Shown piece by piece: positions 25,797-32,491 of a stretch of 44,047 nt of DNA. A program made the position numbers and the translations under genes. Position 1 is the stretch's first letter. Each line of letters opens with the position of its first letter. Below the pieces are notes generated by a model. It ran no database searches, was not told the DNA's origin, and saw only the letters and a program-made list of their open reading frames with translations. The DNA comes from a virus. The stretch spans positions 1 through 44,047 of the IMG/VR virus record IMGVR_UViG_3300045141_000167; one strand, written 5' to 3'.

Positions 25797-26284
25797 TGCT
25801 TGGTCTCTTGCCATTCGATACCCTGATCCTTGGCTAATTGTGCAGCGAGCTCTGGCGATAGCTGGGCGATCTCACGCAATGTCGCCATTGGATCGGCGAC
25901 CGTTACTTCCATGTGGTCAACATAATGACCTTCGGCCTTGCCAATAAGTTCTTCGGCTCGCACTGCAGCGCCAATATTGTCTGTATCAAGCGCAATCTGT
26001 TGCAGGCGATCGAGCCGTGAAATATGCTGTTCCTTGCTGCGCACGGCATGACCTAGCTCGGCTTTGCGCGCTGCAGCGAGCCATAGCGCAACGTTAGCAT
26101 TGTCGCACAACCGCGATGCGGCAACCCAAATGCTTTCTTTCTGCATACTCGACGTGTCGTAAGCACCGCGGTAAGCGTCGCTAGCTGTCTTGCCCGACAA
26201 AATGCCGGCGACAAAGTTCCGTTGCTGTTCGGTGATGTCGGGAAGCTCTGCGCCCTCTTCGATTGGCGTTATCTTGCGTTGCAT
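25793..26284 (-). CDS. Terminase small subunit-like protein, 163 aa
   Basis: The segment ITEQQRNFVAGILSGKTASD with AYRGAYDTSSMQKESIWVAA is the helix-turn-helix core typical of phage small terminase subunits, followed by a helical central domain and a C-terminal segment (MATLREIAQLSPELAAQLAK). It recognises the packaging site and regulates the large subunit. It heads the leftward late operon but is 14 kb from the large subunit. The 5' region carries an operator-like palindrome. Confidence 0.82.
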   Translation of the reverse strand: MQRKITPIEEGAELPDITEQQRNFVAGILSGKTASDAYRGAYDTSSMQKESIWVAASRLCDNANVALWLAAARKAELGHAVRSKEQHISRLDRLQQIALDTDNIGAAVRAEELIGKAEGHYVDHMEVTVADPMATLREIAQLSPELAAQLAKDQGIEWQETKH

Positions 26285-26302
26285 GTTTTATTGCATACCT
26301 GC

Positions 26303-26356
26303 TATGCCGTTATGGCATACATTTTCCTATTGCACCCAATGTGCCGTTATGGCATA
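26303..26356. promoter_or_regulatory. Two TATGCC-N5-GGCATA operator-like palindromes
   Basis: A perfect inverted repeat TATGCCgttatGGCATA is at 26303-26319 and an almost identical copy TGTGCCgttatGGCATA at 26340-26356. They lie in the 121-nt divergent region between the small terminase and the plus-strand operon. A third hairpin-forming palindrome GTCGGA/TCCGAC is at 26366-26383 in the plus 5' leader. Confidence 0.75.
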
Positions 26357-26358
26357 TT
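26330..26358 (+). promoter_or_regulatory. Promoter for the 26.4 kb plus-strand operon
   Basis: TTGCAC (-35), 17 nt, CATATT (-10). The second operator palindrome covers the spacer and -10, so a regulator bound there would block transcription. Confidence 0.55.
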
Positions 26359-26405
26359 ACCGATTGTCGGATTGCAGTCCGACTAACACGAACCGCGAGG
26401 ATCAA

Positions 26406-26675
26406 ATGACAACACTCGTTTTAGTTTATCAAGGCGGAATAGCAAACGTTTTTGAGCTTTCCGACAAAGGGCAAAAGCGCATTCTCCAAGCATCATTCAA
26501 CGAATGTGAATGGTTTATGCGCGGCGCTCAATATGCTGGTGCTGACGTTGACGTAGCCGGCTGTAACATGGCTGGCGACATAGCGAACATGGCATGGACG
26601 CGAAATCTCGAATTGTTGCCCTTCCATGACAAATTCGGCTGCGCATGGATGCAAAAACAAAATTCGGCAGTGTGA
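26406..26675 (+). CDS. Unknown early protein, 89 aa
   Basis: ATG at 26406 follows AACCGCGAGG with a 5-base gap. It starts MTTLVLVYQGGIANVFELSD and has two cysteines and many aromatic residues. It is the first gene of a plus-strand operon in an otherwise leftward half. No family is recognised. Confidence 0.68.
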   Translation: MTTLVLVYQGGIANVFELSDKGQKRILQASFNECEWFMRGAQYAGADVDVAGCNMAGDIANMAWTRNLELLPFHDKFGCAWMQKQNSAV

Positions 26676-26676
26676 C

Positions 26677-26736
26677 ATGCCCCGCCCCTCAATCGACTAC
26701 ATCGAAATGCTGCAAGACCCAACCAATGGAGAATGA
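26677..26736 (+). CDS. 19-aa peptide MPRPSIDY..., possible leader
   Basis: The ORF reads MPRPSIDYIEMLQDPTNGE and its stop overlaps the start of the next gene (ATGA). A second copy of the first 25 nt occurs at 27282 and also opens a short peptide. These may be coupling leader peptides or remnants of a duplicated gene start. Confidence 0.45.
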   Translation: MPRPSIDYIEMLQDPTNGE

Positions 26737-26924
26737 CGATGAGCCAGATAGATGCAATGGCAAAGCAACTTGATGCGGCATACCACGAAATATCAGAATT
26801 AAAGGGCGTGATCCAAGCATTGTTGCAGGCACACAGCGCAATAGTTGTCTGCCACAAAGACGCAATGCAGCATCGTGATTATGCAAACGCAATCAAACAA
26901 CTGCAAACCATCAGCCAATCTTAA
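26733..26924 (+). CDS. Coiled-coil small protein, 63 aa
   Basis: A GGAGA SD immediately precedes the ATG. The product MTMSQIDAMAKQLDAAYHEI is helical with a likely coiled coil. Translation is coupled to the short peptide before it. Confidence 0.65.
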   Translation: MTMSQIDAMAKQLDAAYHEISELKGVIQALLQAHSAIVVCHKDAMQHRDYANAIKQLQTISQS

Positions 26925-26960
26925 CCCGCGCCAATGGCGCACAACCGCGAGGAAAGTGTC

Positions 26961-27281
26961 ATGGCTAGACATATGAGCGAATGGAAACATCGCGAATTAA
27001 TGCTGCAGTACAACCGCGAGGATCACATGACAATGCAACACGTCACACGATACGTTCCAACATACGTCAAGGCAGACGGAATGCGAACCCTTATGAGAGC
27101 CGCACAAGGGCGAGACACGTTTGCCACAGAAGCTGAAGCGCAAGCCTGGATTGACGCAGTAACAAGCAACAATAGCGCCGACACGATCCAGCAAGTGTGG
27201 GGAGGCAACCCGCAGTTCGCGGTTCGCTCTTGCCCTTGCTATCCCGGCCACTTTGATCCGCAAACCGTGTGGTTTGATTAA
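26961..27281 (+). CDS. Unknown protein with two start-associated elements, 106 aa
   Basis: ATG 26961 follows one AACCGCGAGG element; ATG 27027 (MTMQHVTRYVPTYVKADGMR) follows a second, in the same frame, and gives 84 aa. The body has FATEAEAQAWIDAV and a C-terminal CPCYPGHFDP. The 84-aa form may be the original gene and the N-terminal 22 residues a by-product of element duplication. Confidence 0.62.
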   Translation: MARHMSEWKHRELMLQYNREDHMTMQHVTRYVPTYVKADGMRTLMRAAQGRDTFATEAEAQAWIDAVTSNNSADTIQQVWGGNPQFAVRSCPCYPGHFDPQTVWFD

Positions 27282-27282
27282 C

Positions 27283-27339
27283 ATGCCCCGCCCATCAATC
27301 GACTACGCGCCTAGGCGCACAACCGCGAGGGAAGTGTGA
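27283..27339 (+). CDS. 18-aa peptide MPRPSIDY..., second copy
   Basis: The ORF reads MPRPSIDYAPRRTTAREV; its end spans the AACCGCGAGG element and its TGA overlaps the next ATG. The first eight residues equal those of the peptide at 26677. Confidence 0.42.
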   Translation: MPRPSIDYAPRRTTAREV

Positions 27340-27521
27340 TGAACAGAATAACAGTAACTCAAGAAACCCTGACTGATGGTTCCAAAGTCTACAACATTGC
27401 CATCAGCGAGATGGCTTTACATGCATGCAGCGAACAAGACGCTATTACCTTGGCTGACACGCTAAAGACGCTAATAGACGTTAAGACCGTCGATCCAGTG
27501 GCAATTAAATTCGACTACTGA
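27339..27521 (+). CDS. Unknown small protein, 60 aa
   Basis: ATG at 27339 (in-frame GTG at 27336) lies behind the element with GAGGGAAG. The product begins MNRITVTQETLTDGSKVYNI and looks like a small alpha/beta protein. A GC-rich hairpin follows its stop. The function is unknown. Confidence 0.65.
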   Translation: MNRITVTQETLTDGSKVYNIAISEMALHACSEQDAITLADTLKTLIDVKTVDPVAIKFDY

Positions 27522-27528
27522 AACAAGC

Positions 27529-27561
27529 GGGGCGAGGCGGCTTGCAGGCCAACCTCGCCCC
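27529..27561 (+). terminator. GC-rich hairpin, possible attenuator
   Basis: A perfect 9-bp stem GGGGCGAGG/CCTCGCCCC encloses a 15-nt loop that contains a small inner stem (GGC/GCC). There is no T-run, so it may slow or modulate transcription or protect RNA rather than terminate fully. Confidence 0.5.
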
Positions 27562-27617
27562 TATCATTGCGGTTCCATATAGGCCCCGAGAACCGCGAGG
27601 AAAACGAGGCTCACACA

Positions 27618-27791
27618 ATGACAACTAAAGCTTATCTCACCGCGCTCAAAAAGCTAGGCCTTACCCCGCATGGTGTCGCAACACGCGCGACACTTGGCCT
27701 ATCGGCTCGGCAGCTTGCGCGACTTGCGGCCGGAGCCCCGGTCACCGAAACGCTGGCCAAGCTTATCGAATGCTTGTTAAGCCGCTCGTAA
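27618..27791 (+). CDS. HTH-like small regulator, 57 aa
   Basis: The protein MTTKAYLTALKKLGLTPHGV, then TLGLSARQLARLAAGAPVT, resembles a minimal XRE-like helix-turn-helix. It ends convergently inside the last codons of the ATP-grasp gene. It is the best local candidate to bind the divergent palindromes at 26303-26356; this is inference. Confidence 0.6.
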   Translation: MTTKAYLTALKKLGLTPHGVATRATLGLSARQLARLAAGAPVTETLAKLIECLLSRS

Positions 27792-29069
27792 TTGCTCCAT
27801 GCCGTCTGCTGCTTCCTCAAGAGCGTGAATGTTGTATTTCACATCGTAGCCAGTAACATGCTCTGCAATTATGGCCACAGCGTCAATCGCTTCCTGCTTT
27901 GTTGCTCCCCCCGCAACAATTCCGCCAATCTCGGGAAACGTCACCGATTGCGGGACGTAATACTGCTTTCCGCCAATTATCGTCAAATAATGCAACTTTA
28001 CGTTGTCCTCTAATTCCTTTGGAAACTCAATAGGTTGCCAGCCATGATTGGCCCAATCAGAAGTCAGAATAAGCTGCGCGCCCCATGCGTGCTTGAACTT
28101 CGGTTCTATGACCGCGCCAGCAGCACCCATCCATAAGATTTCCGCCAAGTTCTCAATCAAATACTGATAAAGCTCACCAGGTGGGCTCGCCATCCGGCAA
28201 CATGGATCAATCAAATACGGCGTATTGTCTTGCGCGATGCAAATTTCACTTGACCAGAACCCGCGGTATTTGAGATCCCGAAATAGCGGGCTAAGCTTAG
28301 AATTAACATAGCCAAGCGCACGCGGCATCGCCGCATAATCCGATACCTTGCCAATGTACCCCGCGTCCTTTGTTTCAATACCGAATAATGCTTGCTGCGG
28401 ATATTGGCCGTCAACGGTAAATCCATCGTACCCAACCTCTACCTTGGCATCTATCGGCTCTTCAACCACGAATTCCGTAATGTTTTTCTTTGCCCCTAGC
28501 GCGTGCTCGAGTTCGTCCAGGCGGGGCTCGATCAGTGGAAACGTTTTTGCCAAAAATGTTTCCATATCGCCACGAGTACGCGATATCTTCACAAACTGAT
28601 TATCATGCCGCTGCAAGTGCCGGCGCAGGTCGTAGGTGCCGGTTATCGCCCGATACGGCGCGACCGGCAGTCCCAAGTCACGCAGCCAACGTTTTGCCTC
28701 GGGACGCATGAACTCTAACGATTCAGCCAGTCCCGAACCCCATACACGCTTGCCAATACCTCGCAAATAGACTTGCAGCGGACCATGAAAGATATCGGGA
28801 AACACAAACAAATCTATTTCTTCGATATGCGGCCATATCGAATTGATGCGCGTAACCCCGGGGATACCATCGCCAATGATAACCGAATTGCCGCGCGGAA
28901 AACCTTGTTCCCAAGGACTGTGGTAGAACACTTGCCCGAAACTATGGGCCAAAGTTTGGGCAAGACTGGTATAGAGACCGTTATCAAACACACACACCGT
29001 TTTATCGGCTAGATACGGCCCAGCAAGCTTGTAGTCTACTGTTTGCGATATAAGGCCTGGGTCCGACAT
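27777..29069 (-). CDS. ATP-grasp ligase-like protein, 430 aa
   Basis: The layout is that of ATP-grasp ligases of the PurD/carboxylase type: an N-terminal Rossmann-like part (KTVCVFDNGLYTSLAQTLAH), an inter-domain RWLRDLGLPVAPYRAITGTY segment near residue 140, lysine-containing strand QFVKISRTRGDMETF (ATP loop), EFVVEEPIDAKVEVGYDG, and PYLIDPCCRM with a likely Mg-binding acidic pair. The substrate cannot be told. The ATG overlaps the stop of the frameshifted repeat gene (TAATG). Such an enzyme could join an amino acid or carboxylate to a phage product. Confidence 0.72.
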   Translation of the reverse strand: MSDPGLISQTVDYKLAGPYLADKTVCVFDNGLYTSLAQTLAHSFGQVFYHSPWEQGFPRGNSVIIGDGIPGVTRINSIWPHIEEIDLFVFPDIFHGPLQVYLRGIGKRVWGSGLAESLEFMRPEAKRWLRDLGLPVAPYRAITGTYDLRRHLQRHDNQFVKISRTRGDMETFLAKTFPLIEPRLDELEHALGAKKNITEFVVEEPIDAKVEVGYDGFTVDGQYPQQALFGIETKDAGYIGKVSDYAAMPRALGYVNSKLSPLFRDLKYRGFWSSEICIAQDNTPYLIDPCCRMASPPGELYQYLIENLAEILWMGAAGAVIEPKFKHAWGAQLILTSDWANHGWQPIEFPKELEDNVKLHYLTIIGGKQYYVPQSVTFPEIGGIVAGGATKQEAIDAVAIIAEHVTGYDVKYNIHALEEAADGMEQLRAA

Positions 29070-29475
29070 TATGGCGCCGATTGTGTGAAGTGCGTGATGA
29101 ACAACTGTGACGAGACCTCGTCAGCCTCAGTGAGCGTCAGCGTAGCGCCGACGAGCACCGTCGCGGCTGATGCAAGAGAATTCTTGCGTTTCGGTAGTCG
29201 CAAGAGCACCACCGACAATGACCGAAGCCGCGGCTGTGAGTGTGTCGGCCGCTTCGGTGATTGCCAGGCTTCCGCCGATGAGACCGTTCGCGGCGGCGGA
29301 AAGAGTATCGGCTCCTTCTGTTGCTGTTAAAGCCGCGCCGACCAGAACTGTAGTAGTGGCCGACAGTGTATCGTTAGCCTCGGTGGCCGCTAGATCGCGT
29401 CGCCGTGGCGCCGAGCTCGGTATCAATCGCATTAAGTTTCGCATTGCGCAGCAACACACCGTATTGCAGCGCCAT
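29069..29475 (-). pseudogene. 21-aa repeat adhesin-like protein with two +1 frameshifts
   Basis: The ATG at 29475 has a GGAGGG SD and reads MALQYGVLLRNAKLNAIDTE, a start I know from phage structural proteins, but meets a stop after 33 codons. Removing one base at ACG-C-GAT and one at CAA-G-AAT gives a continuous 134-aa product with four exact 21-residue repeats (xLAxTEAxDTLSAAAxVxVGG) and a stop that overlaps the ATP-grasp ATG. So the gene is either frameshifted, read by programmed slippage, or carries two sequence errors. The longest single frame is 29127-29459. Confidence 0.75.
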
Positions 29476-29481
29476 TGATAA

Positions 29482-29670
29482 TTACCCTCCAGTTAGCCAC
29501 ATCACTATGCCGCTGATTAATGCCAGTCCTAGACCAAAGGGTGCCCAGCCAGCATAGCGCGCTCCATTCATGCCCATGTCGAGAAAGGCAGTCACAATGC
29601 ACACAATGCACACTATTTCCGCAGTTACGAAGATCATCATGCTAGTAGGGAGACGCAATTCTAAGAATTG
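29482..29670 (-). CDS. Two-helix small membrane protein, 62 aa
   Basis: The start at 29670 (MQFLELRLPTSMMIFVTAEI) gives two hydrophobic helices separated by a short loop (FLDMGMNGARYAGWAPFG). It could be a holin-like or unknown membrane protein. A longer frame from 29796 would overlap the previous gene in another frame. Confidence 0.6.
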   Translation of the reverse strand, partial: QFLELRLPTSMMIFVTAEIVCIVCIVTAFLDMGMNGARYAGWAPFGLGLALISGIVMWLTGG

Positions 29671-29681
29671 CATTTCGCCAA

Positions 29682-30290
29682 TTAAGTGATTTGCCGCCCC
29701 ATGTCCAGAGCGCGCGCCAATGTGTTCAACCCAGTACGCAGCTTGCCATATCCGCCGTCGTTCCATAGCGCCGCCATTGGCCAATTCTCCACGCAAATGC
29801 CAAATGTTATTTTGCTCACTTCGTGGCCGTGTGATTTATCCGCTTCCATCAAAGCGTTATAACAGCCAGACCACTTGCGGCGCACATACAAAACCGTTTC
29901 CTCGATTGGCTCGTGTGTTGAACGACCGCCGCCAATCTCGAATGACGCCGCATGAGGCCCAAGGCTGTAGCCCATGATCGACGCATGGCGCCGGCACAGT
30001 ATCGACCACGCATCGCCCGCATCGAATTGCTCTTGCGATATTGAGCACGCATAATCGCCTTGCTGGCGCCGCAACAACAGTCGCCCGAGAGTGGAGCCGG
30101 CTTTGCTGTCCTCAGCTGTGCGTTTAACCTCAATACGGTGACCCTGAATTCTTTTAAATTCGAGCACTATCCCATCCTCCCTCAATTGCCGTTCGCGCAC
30201 TGCTAGGGCCTCTGGATGGATTTGCAGCGGTTCGCCCCGACTCTTGCCGTTGCGGTCGCGACGGACGTTAGATTTGCGGGGACGGGCCAT
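29682..30290 (-). CDS. Conserved phage protein of unknown function, 202 aa
   Basis: It begins with a basic MARPRKSNVRRDRNGKSRGE, then LGRLLLRRQQGDYACSISQE and QFDAGDAWSIL. I recall proteins with this MARPRK..N.R...G start and a central LG..LLR....I...Q..AG..W pattern in alphaproteobacterial prophages, often near replication or late-control genes. No named function. It overlaps its neighbour by 23 nt. Confidence 0.65.
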   Translation of the reverse strand: MARPRKSNVRRDRNGKSRGEPLQIHPEALAVRERQLREDGIVLEFKRIQGHRIEVKRTAEDSKAGSTLGRLLLRRQQGDYACSISQEQFDAGDAWSILCRRHASIMGYSLGPHAASFEIGGGRSTHEPIEETVLYVRRKWSGCYNALMEADKSHGHEVSKITFGICVENWPMAALWNDGGYGKLRTGLNTLARALDMGRQIT

Positions 30291-30573
30291 TTTCCACTCT
30301 CACATATTTTTCGCCGTTCCAGACATAGCCATGCTTTGCGGCTACTGCGTCGTAGTCGATAACCGGCGCATCCCCTTCATCTTTCCGAATAGCTCCGGCG
30401 ATATATTCGACAGGATTTTGCCTGTCGCTCGCGGCCTTTATTGCATTACGAGCGCCGTCGATTCCGCGCACCTTGAACAATTTTGCGATCATGCCGCCCG
30501 CATTTTTTCCTAAAATTTCTTTGCCATAATCAAACAGCAACTTCTCTGCTAATATCTGCCATTCATTTTTCAT
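30268..30573 (-). CDS. Unknown protein, 101 aa
   Basis: It starts MKNEWQILAEKLLFDYGKEI, with a C-terminal NPVEYIAGAIRKDEG segment of the kind found at the ends of replication-related phage proteins. The interval 30574-30776 upstream contains no ORF I can support on either strand. Confidence 0.58.
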   Translation of the reverse strand: MKNEWQILAEKLLFDYGKEILGKNAGGMIAKLFKVRGIDGARNAIKAASDRQNPVEYIAGAIRKDEGDAPVIDYDAVAAKHGYVWNGEKYVRVENGPSPQI

Positions 30574-30776
30574 ATGCGGACCCCTGTAGTTATATGCTGG
30601 CTGGTGAGTGCAGGAGCTTGGGCAAAGGACGACCAGCCCCAGCCTGTGCTGAGGTTGGTCCGTCCCTTGCGATATGCTGGCCGGAGCCGTGCTATCGCCT
30701 GGGCATCGATCACGTGCAGCTCGGATCGACTTGGTGCCAACTTCTCGGCGCTATGCTGCGCGCCGCTGACTATCCC

Positions 30777-30890
30777 TCACACCTTTCGGACCGGGACTGC
30801 ATCGTTGTCAGGCCCCACGATGATGCACCGCACCGGATGACTCGCCGTTGCAACCGCGATCATTCCGTCACGCTTCACAAAATTGGTCAT
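30777..30890 (-). CDS. Small protein, 37 aa
   Basis: The ATG at 30890 overlaps the GcrA-like stop (ATGA). The product MTNFVKRDGMIAVATASHPV is beta-like with a CIIVGPDND segment. Support comes from the overlap and the absence of other genes in this gap. Confidence 0.45.
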   Translation of the reverse strand: MTNFVKRDGMIAVATASHPVRCIIVGPDNDAVPVRKV

Positions 30891-31381
30891 GCCACTTGCG
30901 CCTTACGATCTCGGGCAAACTTGCGCTGATACAGCTCGAGTTCGGCGCGGGTACGCACGGGAATGTAGTTAAACGCCTTGCAGCAGTGATGTGCGCAGTA
31001 GGAATGCCTGCGCAGCGTTACATCGCCGCAGAACAGCATTTGGATGCCTTCATTAGCCACGGGCCACCGGCACTGATTGAGCTTGAGATCGAATATTCCG
31101 GTCGGGTTTTCGATGTGCTCGGGTTCAATTTCCGTCGCCATTTTTCCGTGCGTTGGCGGCTTTTGGCCGTACACGGCATATTTTCGTTTTGGCTTGTATC
31201 GCCGTGTCGGCCGTCCTGGGAATTGTACAAATTTAGATCTGAGCCCGATCCGATGCTGCTTGCCGATTATGGCGTTACGGGAAACGCCTATGATGTTGCC
31301 GATTTGCGAGCATGACAGCCTCTGCACGGTAAGCTCTGTCAGCAATTGCACTGCCGCATCGTCCCAGTTAAAGCCGGTCAT
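30887..31381 (-). CDS. GcrA-like cell-cycle regulator, 164 aa
   Basis: Starting at the ATG that overlaps the resolvase stop (ATGA, 31381), the protein has the GcrA N-terminal DNA-binding region (FNWDDAAVQLLTELTVQRLS, then SQIGNIIGVSRNAIIGKQHR) and a C-terminal Cys/His-rich motif (CRWPV, LFCG, HSYCAHHCCKAFN) like that of GcrA. GcrA in Alphaproteobacteria works with CcrM methylation and sigma70 to control cell-cycle genes. A phage copy may redirect host transcription or serve the late operon. Confidence 0.88.
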   Translation of the reverse strand: MTGFNWDDAAVQLLTELTVQRLSCSQIGNIIGVSRNAIIGKQHRIGLRSKFVQFPGRPTRRYKPKRKYAVYGQKPPTHGKMATEIEPEHIENPTGIFDLKLNQCRWPVANEGIQMLFCGDVTLRRHSYCAHHCCKAFNYIPVRTRAELELYQRKFARDRKAQVA

Positions 31382-31773
31382 GCGATTGGCCTCACTGTCA
31401 CGCGGGAGCCCTGCGGCGCCCAGCCCCATTCGACGGTGATCCGCCGCATGTGCTTAGGGCTATCGTCCACAATGACCTCGATGCGTCTCAGATAATCTAT
31501 GAGGAATTTCAATGAGTTATCTAGGTCTATGCGGGTGTGGTATTTGGATAAAACAATCAAAAGCTCGAATTTATCAATGCGTTTGCCGACGATGCGTTTC
31601 GGCCCCGACAGCATCAGCGCATCGGCACCCTGCATCCAATTTTTAAGTTTAGCTTGAGCCCGCCAGTCGATCTTGCGCGTGCGGTTGACCGAGGGCGGTG
31701 GTGGTAGGTCAATTGTGATATCGGGTGGAGCTCCGAACGGCGGGTCGGCAAAACTTGGCGCGCAAAAGCCCAT
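31378..31773 (-). CDS. rusA: RusA-like Holliday junction resolvase, 131 aa
   Basis: The ATG at 31773 has a GGAGGG SD six bases upstream; a longer frame from 31809 lacks one. The signature RIDLDNSLKFLIDYL...VIVDDS at residues 81-105 has the aspartates (83, 85, 103, 104) of RusA family endodeoxyribonucleases. It resolves recombination intermediates before packaging. It begins the leftward run after the HTH gene. Confidence 0.85.
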   Translation of the reverse strand: MGFCAPSFADPPFGAPPDITIDLPPPPSVNRTRKIDWRAQAKLKNWMQGADALMLSGPKRIVGKRIDKFELLIVLSKYHTRIDLDNSLKFLIDYLRRIEVIVDDSPKHMRRITVEWGWAPQGSRVTVRPIA

Positions 31774-31816
31774 GCGTTCCCTCCATGCCGACCAAACACA
31801 GGAACGCAACTAACAA

Positions 31817-32044
31817 CTATTCCGCTTGCGCGGACTGTACTTTTAGAGCATCGTCGTTCACAGGGAACGTGGCCAATAAGTATTCAAGGGTCACGCGAGC
31901 GGAAATAGCAGTGTCAATATCCGGCACGCCGAATTTCTCCCAGCGATGCACGGTCGATTGATCGACGCCGAAGCGCGCGCCAAAAACCCTCTGACTTTCG
32001 CCAAGCTTTTTGCGAACAGCCTTTAGTTCATCGCCAGTAATCAT
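31817..32044 (-). CDS. Cro/XRE-type HTH regulator, 75 aa
   Basis: The helix-turn-helix lies at about residues 15-37 (SQRVFGARFGVDQSTVHRWE). It is divergently transcribed from the 103-aa repressor-like gene. Its -10 box ends only 6 nt before the ATG, so the transcript is probably leaderless. It may act with or against the rightward HTH protein in a lysis-lysogeny switch. Confidence 0.85.
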   Translation of the reverse strand: MITGDELKAVRKKLGESQRVFGARFGVDQSTVHRWEKFGVPDIDTAISARVTLEYLLATFPVNDDALKVQSAQAE

Positions 32045-32050
32045 GCGCGG

Positions 32051-32080
32051 AGTATATGCGCAGTGAATAGCTCAAGTCAA
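32051..32080 (-). promoter_or_regulatory. Leftward promoter, probably giving a leaderless mRNA
   Basis: On the minus strand TTGACT (32080-32075), 18 nt, TATACT (32056-32051), then CCGCGC and ATG. Transcription would begin at or within one base of the start codon. Confidence 0.68.
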
Positions 32081-32116
32081 TGCCATATGCATAGAATTAA
32101 AATGCATATTGCATTT

Positions 32117-32425
32117 ATGTCAAATCCTTCCGATCGGCTTGTCAAAGCTAGAATACGGCTGTATGCCACAGCAGCGGACGCTGCGAGGGCTTTAGGGATG
32201 CAGTATCCAACATACGCCGCGCATGAAAACGGCTCCAGGGGCTTCTCTGACAATCTGGACCGCTATGCTAGGGCGTTTAAGGTCCGCGCCGAGTGGTTAC
32301 GGAGCGGCATGGAACCGATGAAATCGGGCGAACAGCCGCCGATTGTGGCAAAGCTCGAGGAACTGCCCCCGGAAAAGCGCAAACAAGTCTTTGAATACAT
32401 AGAATTTTTGAAGCAATCCGGCTAA
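32117..32425 (+). CDS. Repressor-like HTH protein lacking a peptidase domain, 102 aa
   Basis: The start at 32117 (MSNPSDRLVKARIRLYATAA) gives the N-terminus familiar from alphaproteobacterial phage repressors (DAARALGMQYPTYAAHENGS, then EWLRSG). Those are usually followed by an S24 (LexA-like) peptidase domain, absent here. The end instead is a short helical tail (LPPEKRKQVFEYIEFLKQSG). So it cannot self-cleave in the usual way. It lies upstream of the early promoter. Confidence 0.8.
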   Translation: MSNPSDRLVKARIRLYATAADAARALGMQYPTYAAHENGSRGFSDNLDRYARAFKVRAEWLRSGMEPMKSGEQPPIVAKLEELPPEKRKQVFEYIEFLKQSG

Positions 32426-32463
32426 TCCACAAAAAAATTTATGCACTGTCTATGCAATTTGCA

Positions 32464-32491
32464 TTGACACGGCCTATGCTTTATGCATAAT
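32464..32491 (+). promoter_or_regulatory. Early rightward promoter overlapped by operators
   Basis: TTGACA, 16 nt, CATAAT. One palindrome ends at the first T of the -35; another covers the -10. Confidence 0.72.

Larger units (their letters stand above)
26391..27600 (+). repeat. Five copies of a start-associated element AACCGCGAGG
   Basis: Exact AACCGCGAGG copies are at 26391, 26943, 27012, 27321 and 27591, each a few bases upstream of a start codon and supplying a GAGG Shine-Dalgarno. The 26937 and 27315 copies share a longer block GGCGCACAACCGCGAGG and then AGTGT-ATG. A second block encoding MPRPSIDY is repeated at 26676 and 27282. Confidence 0.85.

Noticed and set aside
29127-29459. 110-aa repeat protein as a normal gene
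   Set aside because: It lacks an SD at its start; the MALQY start with GGAGGG is 16 nt upstream in another frame, and its C-terminus leaves the repeat.
30574-30840. Plus-strand ORF of 88 aa with a signal-like start
   Set aside because: No SD, composition unlike a protein, and it runs against the leftward operon across a non-coding gap.
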